29,427 nt of DNA from JAJPHC01 sp035255945. GTDB lineage: Bacteria; Acidobacteriota; Thermoanaerobaculia; Gp7-AA8. Below, piece after piece: positions 7,612-15,361 of this stretch. The notes under the pieces are model-generated. The model was not told the DNA's origin. It saw only the letters and a list, made by a program, of their open reading frames with translations, and did no database searches. A program made the position numbers and the translations under genes. The number at the start of each line of letters is the position of its first letter. The first letter of the stretch is position 1. Where the stretch lies: assembly GCA_035255945.1 (NCBI GenBank), contig DATEZA010000323.1:1-29427 (forward strand), read 5' to 3'.

Positions 7612-7688
7612 GGCGCGGCCAAGGCCCACGCGCCGACAGCGGCGAGGCGAACGCCTCCTCTTGCGTGCGGTCGAATGCGTGTGCTAAA

Positions 7689-7708
7689 ACTGAACCCGAT
7701 GGTTCAGT
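7689..7708. promoter_or_regulatory. Inverted repeat over the arsR-like start codon (autorepressor operator candidate)
   Basis: ACTGAACC-CGAT-GGTTCAGT is a perfect 8-bp-arm inverted repeat with a 4-bp spacer. The start codon at 7699 lies in its centre. ArsR-family repressors bind such dyads near their own promoters, so this is a good candidate for autoregulation. No ribosome binding site is visible ahead of the ATG, which fits a leaderless message starting within the dyad (inference). Confidence 0.5.
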
Positions 7709-8064
7709 ATTCGCGCGCCCAACTCGATGCTTCGTTCGCCGCGCTCTCGGACGCCACCCGGCGCGGCGTTCTCGAGCAGCTCGGACGACACGACGCATCG
7801 ATCACGACCCTGGCCGAGAAGTTCCACATGACGCTCACCGGCATGAAGAAGCACGTCGGCGTCCTGGAGCAGGCCGGGCTCGTGACGACGGAGAAGGTCG
7901 GGCGCGTACGGACCTGCAAGCTTGGGCCGCGCCGTCTGGAGGAAGAGACGGCCTGGCTCGAGACGCATCGCCAGCGCTGGGACGCACGGTTCGACGAGCT
8001 GGACAAGGTTGTCGAGGAATTGAAACGGAAGGAGAAGATCGATGGACGCAAGAAAAGAGAGTGA
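7699..8064 (+). CDS. ArsR-family winged-helix transcriptional regulator
   Basis: A 121-residue regulator. It opens VQYSRAQLDASFAALSDATR, then RRGVLEQLG, then the winged helix ITTLAEKFHMTLTGMKKHVG with VLEQAGLVTTEKVGRVR. This is the subfamily normally encoded beside AHSA1/SRPBCC proteins; it lacks the Cys metal-binding motif of true arsenic sensors. The C-terminus (WLETHRQRWDARFDELDKVV) forms a dimerisation-type helix. The start at 7699 matches the family's usual N-terminus; the upstream in-frame ATG at 7675 would add eight unusual residues. It lies 13 bp before the AHSA1 gene, an operon that is very common in bacteria. A dyad covers its start codon. Confidence 0.88.
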   Translation: MVQYSRAQLDASFAALSDATRRGVLEQLGRHDASITTLAEKFHMTLTGMKKHVGVLEQAGLVTTEKVGRVRTCKLGPRRLEEETAWLETHRQRWDARFDELDKVVEELKRKEKIDGRKKRE

Positions 8065-8077
8065 GGAGTCCGGCCCC

Positions 8078-8569
8078 ATGAAAAACATCACGACGATGGA
8101 ACGGAAGTCGGAGCGTGAGCTCGTCGTCACCCGGAACGTCAACGGCCCGGCGCGTCTCGTGTTCGAGGCGTGGACCAACCCGGAGCTATTCAGGCAGTGG
8201 TGGATTCCAAAATCGTTTGGGATATCGCTGCTTTCCTTCGAGGCCGACATTCGTACCGGGGGCCAATACCGTTTGGTCATGGCGCACGGCAACTCGGAGC
8301 CGATGGCGTTTTTCGGCAGGTATCTCGAAGTGACACCGCACTCGCGCCTCGTCTGGACCAATGAGGAAGGTGAAGGCGGTGGTCCCGTCACCACCGTGAC
8401 CTTGGAAGAAAACGGAGACAAGACGCTGCTGGTCCTGCACGAGCTCTATCCGTCGAAGCAAGCTCTGGACGCTGCCATGTCCTCCGGGGAGAAGTGTGGG
8501 ATGGACGAGACGTTCGAGCAACTGGACGAGCTTCTCGCTGGCCTTGCCGCAAGTGTGGGACAAGGCTGA
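8078..8569 (+). CDS. AHSA1/SRPBCC-domain protein
   Basis: A 163-residue START-like (Bet v 1/AHSA1) fold protein. Characteristic pieces are VTRNVNGPARLVFEAWTNPE, FRQWWIPKSFG, the DIRTGGQYR turn, MAFFGRYLEVTPHSRLVWT, and a C-terminal helix GMDETFEQLDELLAGL. The fold encloses a hydrophobic ligand pocket. Members paired with ArsR regulators are widespread, but their ligands are mostly unknown. I chose the ATG at 8078 because an AGGAG lies nine bases upstream; an ATG at 8042 would overlap arsR and add twelve residues. It is likely co-transcribed with the upstream regulator and ends just before a strong hairpin. Confidence 0.85.
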   Translation: MKNITTMERKSERELVVTRNVNGPARLVFEAWTNPELFRQWWIPKSFGISLLSFEADIRTGGQYRLVMAHGNSEPMAFFGRYLEVTPHSRLVWTNEEGEGGGPVTTVTLEENGDKTLLVLHELYPSKQALDAAMSSGEKCGMDETFEQLDELLAGLAASVGQG

Positions 8570-8583
8570 AGTCGTCGATCCGG

Positions 8584-8644
8584 CGGCGCCGTTTGCCCCG
8601 GCCGGCATGGCTGACATGCAGGCCGGGGCTACCGGCCGGCGCCG
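8584..8644 (+). terminator. Strong GC-rich hairpin after the AHSA1 gene
   Basis: Nested arms CGGCGCCG (8584-8591/8637-8644) and GCCCCGGCC (8595-8603) with GGCCGGGGC (8621-8629) form a long hairpin starting 15 nt after the AHSA1 stop. No T-tract follows, so it may be a structural repeat rather than an intrinsic terminator. Confidence 0.45.
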
Positions 8645-8868
8645 TGAACTTCGGGTGTGCGGACTACGCGCACGCTCCCGTCGCTTGCCCGCAGATCTCA
8701 AACCACTCGCGTCCGGCCGCCAGCGAAGACCGAATATTGATCAGTCGTGATCCGATCGAGGAGTCGATCATCCATCGCCTCTCGGAGCTCCATGTCTTCC
8801 GCGCGACGACGTTGAGTTACCGCGAAGCTTCATGGAAAGCGTGCGGCCACGGCTAATGTGGTTCGTCC
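8645..8868 (+). other. Gene-free stretch with a possible short coding remnant
   Basis: Nothing intact is recognised. One plus-strand frame ending at 8856 contains a natural-looking string (EDRILISRDPIEESIIHRLS, continuing to ATTLSYREASWKACGHG and a stop) but runs out of the preceding hairpin with no plausible start. It may be the tail of a lost gene or chance. The attC-like element begins right after it. Confidence 0.25.
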
Positions 8869-9054
8869 GCCTAACGGATCAGAAGTTCACCTGCGTGGCC
8901 AAGGCCCACGTGGTTACGGCAGCGCGGCGCACGGCCTGCCTGCATGTGAGTCGCGCGATGCAGGCCGCGCGCCGCCGTGCAGGTTTTGACTTCCCGAGCC
9001 GGCTCGGCCGGCGGGTCGAAGCCGGGCCGCGCCGGGTGCTACCTCGAGTTAGGC
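8869..9054 (-). repeat. attC-like imperfect palindrome B, at 3' end of the NACHT gene
   Basis: A 186-bp element running on the plus strand from GCCTAAC (8869-8875) to GTTAGGC (9048-9054), exact complements that fit the integron core motifs RYYYAAC and GTTRRRY. Just inside, GAAGTTCACCTGCGTGGCC pairs with the complement of the other end (GAGGTAGCACCCGGCGCGG...) with few mismatches and an extra unpaired base, as in folded attC sites. A second inner stem lies around 8930-8990. On the minus strand it begins three bases after the NACHT stop codon. It is homologous in inverse orientation to 7425-7611. Confidence 0.55.
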
Positions 9055-9057
9055 CGC

Positions 9058-10914
9058 TTAGAGCCGTAATTGCCTCTTTCCAATGAAAAAGTACTGCGTA
9101 CCAAACGTGTCGCTCTCAGACATAAGTGTTTCCACTGCCTCAATTCTGAGACCTGCCTTGGCCAGAAGCGGATTTAAATATGACCTCGGAATCATCCCCC
9201 CTCGCGGCAGCGGCAAATCCTGAGCTTCCTGTGAAGCTGCCCTAAGCCGAACAACTATGTCACTCTCCGGCGCTGGCATTTCGGGTAAATAGTATGCTTT
9301 CAGTGCAAGTGCTATTGACATCTGAACAACTTCCGATCTCAAGAAGTCGTCGATGAATCGCAATGGGCGGACAGATGCAAAGATAATCGCCAGTGCTGCA
9401 AATCCGAGCAGCATGTCAGTCTGGAACAAAACGTGCTCCTGAGCTATCCGGGAAAAAAAGCTATCCAGGTTGATCTCAGACAAAACAGCACCATTTCGAT
9501 CCGATAACAACAGCGCTGCCAACCTTTGGCTCGGATTCGAAGACATCGCTACAGACACAGCGAGTGGCGCTGGATTAACGATTAGTTGCCGGATTGTCTC
9601 CTTACTTATTCGATCTCGGATTAGAAAGTCCGCGGCGAGAAACTCCTGCAGTGACAAGTGCGAGAACTCGTAGCGTTCGAATCCGACCTCCACGATGATG
9701 CCCGTATGCGACTCTAGCTCTTCGAAGACGTTCGAAGCCTCGCCCTCCGGCAGGGCAAATGCGTGGCGTATCGTGTTGTACGCAAGCGCGAATGAGTGCG
9801 GCGTGAAATATTTCTGTTGTGTTACATACGTGAGGTGAAACGCGAGATTCGCTAGAAATTCAAATTTGCGCGACGGATCGAACCCGGCATAGCGCGATCT
9901 TCGCGGCACGCGCTTGCGACGATCCCACTCTTCTAATGCCAACAGCACAATCCTACGATAGACCGCGGACGGCTGCAGCGGCAAGAACCCAGTTTTCTCG
10001 AAAAGTACAATTAACTCACAGAGGAATAGCGGCCTGCTCGCCAAGTCACGGAACGGGAGACGATCCAGCGCCGTCGCAAACTCTTTGGGCTCCGAACACC
10101 AGCGGCTGATTATGGTTGCGACCTGAGCATGATCAAGTGGACAAAGTTCAAACGGGTCAAACCCCTCCAACTGTTGAGCATAGTCACCTGAACGACACGT
10201 CACTCGCAGCCTCGCTGTCTCAAGCTTTCGTGCGAGTTCAACGATCGCGGCATCCGTTCGGTTGCGTATTTCGGGCCGCACTTCGTCCAAGCCGTCAAAC
10301 AAGAACATGGCGCCGGACTCGTTCGCGATTTCGGCGAAGGCGTCAAGCGCCAAGACCTGCCCGCTCATGATCTTGACGACATCTATGGATGACCGTTGCT
10401 GCTTGCGCACACTTCTCGTGCGATCCGACGGTTTTGGTAGTTCTCTGCGCGTAGGCATGCCCAAGGCGCGACCGACGACTTCTTCAAGCAGGATCTCAGT
10501 ATCGAGATCGCGAAGACGAACGAGAACTGGGTAAGCTGCGGTATCCAACTGCAGTGTAGGTTCACTCAGAAGCATTCTTCCAATGCGCTTGAGGGTGGTT
10601 GTTTTCCCAGCGCCAGGGTCGCCCAGCAACACAATGTTGCCCGGCGCGACGAGCAGCTCAAGCTCACTAGATGTCTGCCGACTCGTCTTTGCGCCACGAA
10701 ACTTTCGTGGTAACGCTGTAAAGAGAGCGATTGTGTCAGCGTCTGTCGAACGCGCCTCGGTCAGACCGAACTCGATTCGACTACTCCAATTCGCAACTTC
10801 GATAAGATGAAGGCGTAGACGCTCGGGCGACCATTTGTCGGCGCGTTGCTTATTGCCCTCTCGACTAAAGAGACGTTTGATGACTTCTTCCACGAGCGTC
10901 TCAACGATTCCCAT
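9058..10914 (-). CDS. NACHT-domain STAND NTPase, candidate antiphage protein
   Basis: A 618-residue signalling NTPase. Residues 1-85 are a short N-terminal region without a recognised effector domain. The NACHT core has a Walker A (GDPGAGKTT, residues 98-106), a Walker B with the NACHT-type acidic run (FLFDGLDEV, 204-212), a TCRSGDY sensor segment (~239-245) and a SRPLFL helix (~293). A winged-helix/helical part follows with YEFSHLSLQEFLAADFL (~415-431), diagnostic of NACHT proteins. The C-terminal ~185 residues have no recognised repeats and may be a small sensor. Bacterial NACHT proteins (bNACHT/Avs relatives) sense phage and oligomerise; that role is inferred here from family and context. 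GC content and codon use differ from the neighbours (more AT), supporting transfer. It stands alone, with an attC-like element at its 3' end. Confidence 0.88.
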   Translation of the reverse strand: MGIVETLVEEVIKRLFSREGNKQRADKWSPERLRLHLIEVANWSSRIEFGLTEARSTDADTIALFTALPRKFRGAKTSRQTSSELELLVAPGNIVLLGDPGAGKTTTLKRIGRMLLSEPTLQLDTAAYPVLVRLRDLDTEILLEEVVGRALGMPTRRELPKPSDRTRSVRKQQRSSIDVVKIMSGQVLALDAFAEIANESGAMFLFDGLDEVRPEIRNRTDAAIVELARKLETARLRVTCRSGDYAQQLEGFDPFELCPLDHAQVATIISRWCSEPKEFATALDRLPFRDLASRPLFLCELIVLFEKTGFLPLQPSAVYRRIVLLALEEWDRRKRVPRRSRYAGFDPSRKFEFLANLAFHLTYVTQQKYFTPHSFALAYNTIRHAFALPEGEASNVFEELESHTGIIVEVGFERYEFSHLSLQEFLAADFLIRDRISKETIRQLIVNPAPLAVSVAMSSNPSQRLAALLLSDRNGAVLSEINLDSFFSRIAQEHVLFQTDMLLGFAALAIIFASVRPLRFIDDFLRSEVVQMSIALALKAYYLPEMPAPESDIVVRLRAASQEAQDLPLPRGGMIPRSYLNPLLAKAGLRIEAVETLMSESDTFGTQYFFIGKRQLRL

Positions 10915-11093
10915 ACCGCGATTTTGAACCTTCGGGTGGTTGCCGGCAAATCCGATCGTCGACCGAATCGGACGCGAGGGCGACGGAAAGCGTTACCGGC
11001 GACGGCTTAGCGACGACGCAATGCGCCTTATTCTACGAACGAACAGTGCTTAAGGCGCGGGGGCGGGATGTCTGCGGTTATGTGGTAGTCGGC

Positions 11094-11441
11094 CTACTCT
11101 TTCTTTAACCCACGCAGCGCATGCTGACGGTGTCGGTGTCGAGCATGAAATGAAGGCTCACTCGACGGGTCCTGCAATTCGAGATCGGCGATTCGCGTCA
11201 GAACGTCTCTTCCGGCTTCGCTCAGAAATCCGATCTCATCGCCCGACTCCGCATCGAACAGATGCTTGCAGCCGAAATCGAGGAGAAGGTCGACCTCGCG
11301 CTCGCCGCGGCGGAGACGCAGCCCGGTGGCGGTCGTGCTCACGCAGCCGATGTGCGAGGTGCTGTACGTCGCCTGCGAGCGCACGGCCCGGATCGTCCGC
11401 GCGCGCGTTTCGCCATCGAGTTCCGCCGAGTGCTCGATCAC
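11094..11441 (-). CDS. Hypothetical protein, possibly 5'-frameshifted
   Basis: A 115-residue frame of unknown family, starting at a GTG with no clear ribosome site. It contains TTATGLRLRRGEREVDLLLD, DFGCKHLFDAESGDEIGFLS and EAGRDVLTRIADLELQDP, which read as folded protein; the last 20 residues are His/Arg-rich and unconvincing. The frame stays open upstream of the GTG through GADRPVLGDGGD. In another frame, a start at ~11535 gives a secretion-like MFLIIAAAAQESDE, so the gene may once have begun there and been broken by a 1-nt shift near 11450-11490. A GCGCCTTA/TAAGGCGC hairpin (11023-11058) lies downstream, between this gene and the NACHT gene. Confidence 0.35.
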   Translation of the reverse strand: MIEHSAELDGETRARTIRAVRSQATYSTSHIGCVSTTATGLRLRRGEREVDLLLDFGCKHLFDAESGDEIGFLSEAGRDVLTRIADLELQDPSSEPSFHARHRHRQHALRGLKKE

Positions 11442-11533
11442 ATCGCCGCCGTCGCCCAGAACCGGACGATCCGCGCCGGAACTGGCGCGGACTCGTCGGA
11501 TTCCTGGGCGGCGGCGGCGATGATCAGGAACAC

Positions 11534-12577
11534 TTACGACTTATTCTCCGCGCCCAGCGCATTGATCGAGTCCTGCACTTCCGTCTTCTCCGTCTGGTCG
11601 GCGGCGACGCTCATCGCTTTGCCGTAGTACTCCATCGCCTTCGACTTATCGCCCTTGCCGGCCCACGCATCGCCGATCGCCGTCAGTGTCTGATATGACT
11701 TCGCATCACCGATCGCCGCGATCGCTTCGTCGTACTTCTTCTGGCCGATCAGGCGGTATGCGCCGTTCACCTTCGCGATCTCCGGCACCATGATCTGGTC
11801 CGCCGACGCGCGCAGCGACTTCGCCCCTTCCGCGTCGCCCTTCTTCTCGATGATGCGCGCCTTCAGGCGAAGGTTGCTCGCGCTCGGCGTGAGGCTGATC
11901 GCGCGATTGACGTACTCGAGGGCGAGGTCATCGTTGCCCGCGCCGAGCACGATGTTCGCGGCCTGCGTGTACGCCGCGGAATCCCAATGCATGCCGCTGC
12001 GGAGATCGTGCTTGACGCCTTCCGCAACGAGCTTCTTCGTCTCCGCTTCGAGCTTGATGGGGACGCGCGTCTTGTCCCAGCGCATCGACAGCGTCACGGT
12101 GTTGTCCTTCGCGTCATCGAACGTGTACGCCATCCGCTCGGTCATCTCGCCGGCCTGCGGCGTGACCTTCACGCGCACGAGGTCTTCGCTCTGGTCGTAG
12201 CTATACGTGCCCCAGCCGCCGGTGAACTTATTGAGGACGACGGTCCACTGCTGCTGGCTCGGAATCAGGAAGAAGCTGTATGTGCCGGCCGGCACGTCCT
12301 GACCTTCGAGTTTCACAGGCGTCGAAAACGTGACGAGCGTCGGCTCGTTTGCGCCGGCGCGCCAGATGACGTCGTACGGTACGAGGCCGCCGAAGATCTT
12401 GCGGCCGTTCGTAGCGGGCCGGTGATACGACACCTTGACGTCCGTGATTCCGAACGTCTCTTCGCTGGTCGCCGCGGGGCTGGCCTGCGGCGTCTTGAAG
12501 CGCGACTGCGCGCCGAGGGGCAACATGCATGCGCAGATGGACAGAATGAGGGCAAGTCGAAGCAAACGACGATTCAT
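11534..12577 (-). CDS. Exported DUF2911 protein with C-terminal TPR-like helices
   Basis: A 347-residue protein with an N-terminal signal peptide (LALILSICACMLPLGAQ). Residues ~40-185 match the DUF2911 pattern: ITDVKVSYHRPATNGRKIFG, VPYDVIWRAGANEPT, VPAGTYSFFLIP, then TVVLNKFTGGWGTYSYDQ. The rest is alpha-helical with tetratricopeptide-like units (NDDLALEYVNRAISLTPS; AGKGDKSKAMEYYGKAMSVA). DUF2911 proteins are exported and of unknown function; the TPR part suggests protein contacts. The ATG at 12577 has GGAGGAG upstream at good spacing. It appears monocistronic, separated by 71 bp from the next minus-strand gene. Confidence 0.85.
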   Translation of the reverse strand: MNRRLLRLALILSICACMLPLGAQSRFKTPQASPAATSEETFGITDVKVSYHRPATNGRKIFGGLVPYDVIWRAGANEPTLVTFSTPVKLEGQDVPAGTYSFFLIPSQQQWTVVLNKFTGGWGTYSYDQSEDLVRVKVTPQAGEMTERMAYTFDDAKDNTVTLSMRWDKTRVPIKLEAETKKLVAEGVKHDLRSGMHWDSAAYTQAANIVLGAGNDDLALEYVNRAISLTPSASNLRLKARIIEKKGDAEGAKSLRASADQIMVPEIAKVNGAYRLIGQKKYDEAIAAIGDAKSYQTLTAIGDAWAGKGDKSKAMEYYGKAMSVAADQTEKTEVQDSINALGAENKS

Positions 12578-12648
12578 AGTTCTCCTCCGATGGAGGGATC
12601 GTAATCGCCGAGCTGCCTTACGTATGTTGCGCCGCGGTTAACGTTTCA

Positions 12649-13215
12649 CTACCACCCTGGAAACCCGCCCGGCCGCCGCCCGCCCCTTCCCGGATACGCG
12701 CCGCGTCCCCGGCCACCCATCCCCTCGCGACCACGATCGCGGCGCCGCGAGCGGATCGCATCCTCGAGCGCAGACCACTGCTCGCGCGAAAGGATCGTCC
12801 GTTCGGCGGCGAGCAGTTGCAGCTGGCGATCGAAGATGTCGTCGCGCATGGTCTTGATGCGCTGACCGGCGCTCACGATCGCATCGCTCGCAGGCTTATC
12901 CGATTCGAGCACATTTCGCAGATCGCGCTCGGCGACGCTCATGTCGCGCTGCAGTTTCTCGATCTCGTTGCCCTGCCCGGTCTGCAGTTTGTCGAGTGCC
13001 AGGACCTGATCGGCGGACGGCTTCACGAGATCGGCGATCTCCGCCTGGCGCCACCAGTCTGACGGCGGCAGCATCAAGCCGCCGATCATCTGCGCGCCGC
13101 CGGTTGTGTCGCCGGCATTCGACGTCATGCCGCGGCGCGGCTGGTCGTAATCGTCGTAGTCGTTCGACGCACAGGCAGCGATGAGCAGACAGGTAACGAG
13201 CACGAGTCGTTTCAT
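12649..13215 (-). CDS. Spy/CpxP-like periplasmic lipoprotein
   Basis: A 188-residue lipoprotein. The start at 13215 gives MKRLVLVTCLLIAAC, a signal with lipobox and Cys15. The middle is a long amphipathic helix region (QVLALDKLQTGQGNEIEKL, MSVAERDLRNVLES) and ends with ILSREQWSALEDAIRSR, resembling the LTxxQ motif of Spy/CpxP/ZraP proteins, which are periplasmic chaperones or metal-stress sensors. The C-terminus is a Gly/Arg-rich tail (GRGRGAYPGRGGRRPGGF). The reading frame extends far upstream, but that extension overlaps the divergent V4R gene and is not family-like. Function is inferred from the fold alone. Confidence 0.72.
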   Translation of the reverse strand: MKRLVLVTCLLIAACASNDYDDYDQPRRGMTSNAGDTTGGAQMIGGLMLPPSDWWRQAEIADLVKPSADQVLALDKLQTGQGNEIEKLQRDMSVAERDLRNVLESDKPASDAIVSAGQRIKTMRDDIFDRQLQLLAAERTILSREQWSALEDAIRSRRRDRGREGMGGRGRGAYPGRGGRRPGGFPGW

Positions 13216-13308
13216 GCCGGAACGTACGACGTTCGTTTCGAAATGTTGAATGCGGTTGGACATGGCCGAGGCGCTAGAATCGGAAACATCAACTCGGAGG
13301 CTCACTGA

Positions 13309-13944
13309 ATGTCTCTCCTCATGCAGCGGAAAGGTCCGGCCCTGCCGCTTCCCCGGCTCGAGGGCAAAGAAGTTCTGGTCGGTCCGGATCCGTCGATCGC
13401 CAGGGTCAAGGGTGTCATGTTCGGCGGCCGCAAGCAGTTCCTGATGGATACCGGCGGCGACGAAGTTTTCTATTCCGTGTTGGCCAAGCTCTCGCCGCGA
13501 ACGCTGCAATACACGCGCACACCACTGGCCTCGAGCTGGTGCGAGTTCGAGTCGCTGATCGAGCTCGACCGCGCGATCTACGACACACTGCACACGAAGC
13601 ATCCGAACGTGCTCGCGCTGATCGGCGCGGCGTCTGCGGAGCTCGGCATCGGACGCGTTTACAAGTCGCTCGACACCGAGGAGCTGCTCAAGCATCTGGA
13701 GAACATCGCGCTGTTCAACAGCCAGTACCAGAAATTCGGCCGCGTGAAATTCGAGAAGACGGCGGGCGGCGGGAAGATGATCTACACCGACTATCCGGTC
13801 TACAGCCCGATCTACTGCGCGAGCGGCGCGGGCTATTTTCTGGAGTCGATCCTGCGCCACGGCGGCACCGATCCGACGGTCGTGGAGACGAAGTGCCAGA
13901 CGCTCGGCGATTCGAGCTGTACGTACGACATGACGTGGAAATAG
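13309..13944 (+). CDS. V4R/HNOB-like ligand-binding protein (DUF2378-type)
   Basis: A 211-residue cytoplasmic protein. The sequence VKGVMFGGRKQFLMDTGGDE, a helical middle (HPNVLALIGAASAELGIGRV), a strand-rich end (GRVKFEKTAGGGKMIYTDYP) and the terminal GDSSCTYDMTW resemble the 4-vinyl-reductase/heme-NO-binding fold and the myxobacterial TIGR02265 family, which bind small hydrophobic ligands or heme. The ligand is unknown. A GGAGG lies nine bases before the ATG at 13309. It is followed by a repeat hairpin and then the persulfide dioxygenase gene on the same strand; co-transcription is possible but unproven. Confidence 0.6.
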   Translation: MSLLMQRKGPALPLPRLEGKEVLVGPDPSIARVKGVMFGGRKQFLMDTGGDEVFYSVLAKLSPRTLQYTRTPLASSWCEFESLIELDRAIYDTLHTKHPNVLALIGAASAELGIGRVYKSLDTEELLKHLENIALFNSQYQKFGRVKFEKTAGGGKMIYTDYPVYSPIYCASGAGYFLESILRHGGTDPTVVETKCQTLGDSSCTYDMTWK

Positions 13945-14017
13945 AAACGGAGAGACGGAGAGATCGAGGAGCGGCGTTCCGCCTCTGTTTCTCAGTCTCC
14001 CAGTCTCTCAGTCTCTT
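13945..14017. repeat. Short-tandem-repeat hairpin between V4R and dioxygenase genes
   Basis: The left arm repeats an eight-base GGAGAGAC-like unit; the right arm repeats CAGTCTC units (CTCAGTCTCCCAGTCTC), so the two sides can pair through several registers. It ends four bases before the next start codon. It resembles the structures at 19056-19117 and 3548-3600. Confidence 0.65.
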
Positions 14018-14020
14018 CGA

Positions 14021-15361
14021 ATGATTTTTCACCAGTTCTACCTCCCCTGCCTCGCGCACGCTTCCTATCTCGCCGGTTCGAACGGCGAATGCGCGATCGT
14101 CGATCCGCAGCGCGATGTCGATCAGTACATCGATGAAGCCGCGCGCCGTTCGCTGACGATCAAATTCATCATCGAGACGCATCTGCATGCGGATTTCGTC
14201 AGCGGTCATCGCGAGCTCGCGGCGCGCACCGGCGCGGAGATCGTGTTCGGCGCGGCGGCGAATGCGGAGTTTCCGCATCGCGCGGTGCACGACGGCGACG
14301 TGCTGCGCGTCGGCGACATCGAGCTCCACGCGCTGGCGACTCCGGGACACACACCGGAGAGCATCTCGTGGCTGATCGTCGACGACGGCAAACCGGTAAA
14401 GGTGCTGACCGGCGACACGCTCTTCATCGGCGACGTCGGCCGTCCCGATCTCGCCGGCGCGCGCGGCTTCACCTCGGAACAGATGGCCGCGCTGCTCTAC
14501 CACTCGCTGCACGCGAAGATCCTCGCGCTGCCCGATGACGTCGAAGTGTGGCCCGCGCACGGCGCCGGCTCCGCGTGCGGCAAGAACATCTCGAAGGAGA
14601 CGTTCTCTACGATTGGCATCCAGCGCCGGACGAATTACGCGCTGCAGCCGATGCCACGCGAGGAGTTCGTCAAGATGTTGACAACCGAAATCGCCGAGCC
14701 GCCGCCGTACTTTCGGTACGACGCGGAGATGAATCGGCGTGGCGCGCGCGCACTCGTCGAGATCGACGCGCCGGCACTCACTCCGCAGCAGGTGCGCGAG
14801 CGCGATGCGATCGTCCTCGATGTCCGCGACTCCGACTCCTTCGCCGCCGGACATCTCCCTCACTCCATCAACATCGCCCTCGGCGGCCAGTACGCGTCGT
14901 GGGCCGGCACGCTGCTCTCGCCGAAGGACCGCATCGCGATCGTCGCGGAATCGGCGGAAAAAGCGCGCGAAGCAGTGATGCGTCTCGCGCGCGTCGGATT
15001 CGAGAACGTTGCCGGTTTTCTGGACGGCGGTGTGCTCGCATGGAGCAACGCAGGGCTCGAGCTCGATCAGATGCCGCAGATCTCGGTCGCCGAACTGCAC
15101 GACATCGAGACGCGCGTGCTCGATGTCCGCCGCGCCGGCGAATTCGAAGGGGGACATGTTCCGGGTGCGATCAACATCCCGCTGCACGAGTTGCAGCGCC
15201 GCATCGATGAAGTGCAGGCGCCGGTGACGGTGATCTGCGCGGGCGGCTATCGCTCGTCGGCTGCCGTCTCGATCCTCGCGCAGCATGGCCTGCAGGCGAC
15301 GAATGTCATCGGCGGCACCGCGGCGTGGATCCGCGCGGGCTTTGAAACGGTGTCATCCTGA
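14021..15361 (+). CDS. Persulfide dioxygenase: metallo-beta-lactamase plus two rhodanese domains
   Basis: A 446-residue protein that probably oxidises glutathione- or other low-molecular-weight persulfides to sulfite in sulfide detoxification. Residues 1-245 are an ETHE1-type metallo-beta-lactamase domain: THLHADFVSGH (His54, His56, Asp58), PGHTPES (His110), GDTLFIGDVGRPDL (Asp132) and WPAHGAGSACGK (His180). Residues ~253-345 are a first rhodanese domain with no Cys where the active-site loop should be (RIAIVAESAEK), so it looks inactive. Residues ~354-446 are a second rhodanese with an intact loop (VICAGGYRSS, Cys406). This layout is that of CstB-like enzymes. It is not next to a CsoR/CstR regulator. 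The 3' end overlaps the convergent downstream gene by 9 bp. Confidence 0.9.
   Translation: MIFHQFYLPCLAHASYLAGSNGECAIVDPQRDVDQYIDEAARRSLTIKFIIETHLHADFVSGHRELAARTGAEIVFGAAANAEFPHRAVHDGDVLRVGDIELHALATPGHTPESISWLIVDDGKPVKVLTGDTLFIGDVGRPDLAGARGFTSEQMAALLYHSLHAKILALPDDVEVWPAHGAGSACGKNISKETFSTIGIQRRTNYALQPMPREEFVKMLTTEIAEPPPYFRYDAEMNRRGARALVEIDAPALTPQQVRERDAIVLDVRDSDSFAAGHLPHSINIALGGQYASWAGTLLSPKDRIAIVAESAEKAREAVMRLARVGFENVAGFLDGGVLAWSNAGLELDQMPQISVAELHDIETRVLDVRRAGEFEGGHVPGAINIPLHELQRRIDEVQAPVTVICAGGYRSSAAVSILAQHGLQATNVIGGTAAWIRAGFETVSS

Noticed and set aside
13216..13860. N-terminal extension of the Spy-like lipoprotein gene
   Set aside because: It overlaps the divergent V4R gene and would bury the lipoprotein signal inside the protein.
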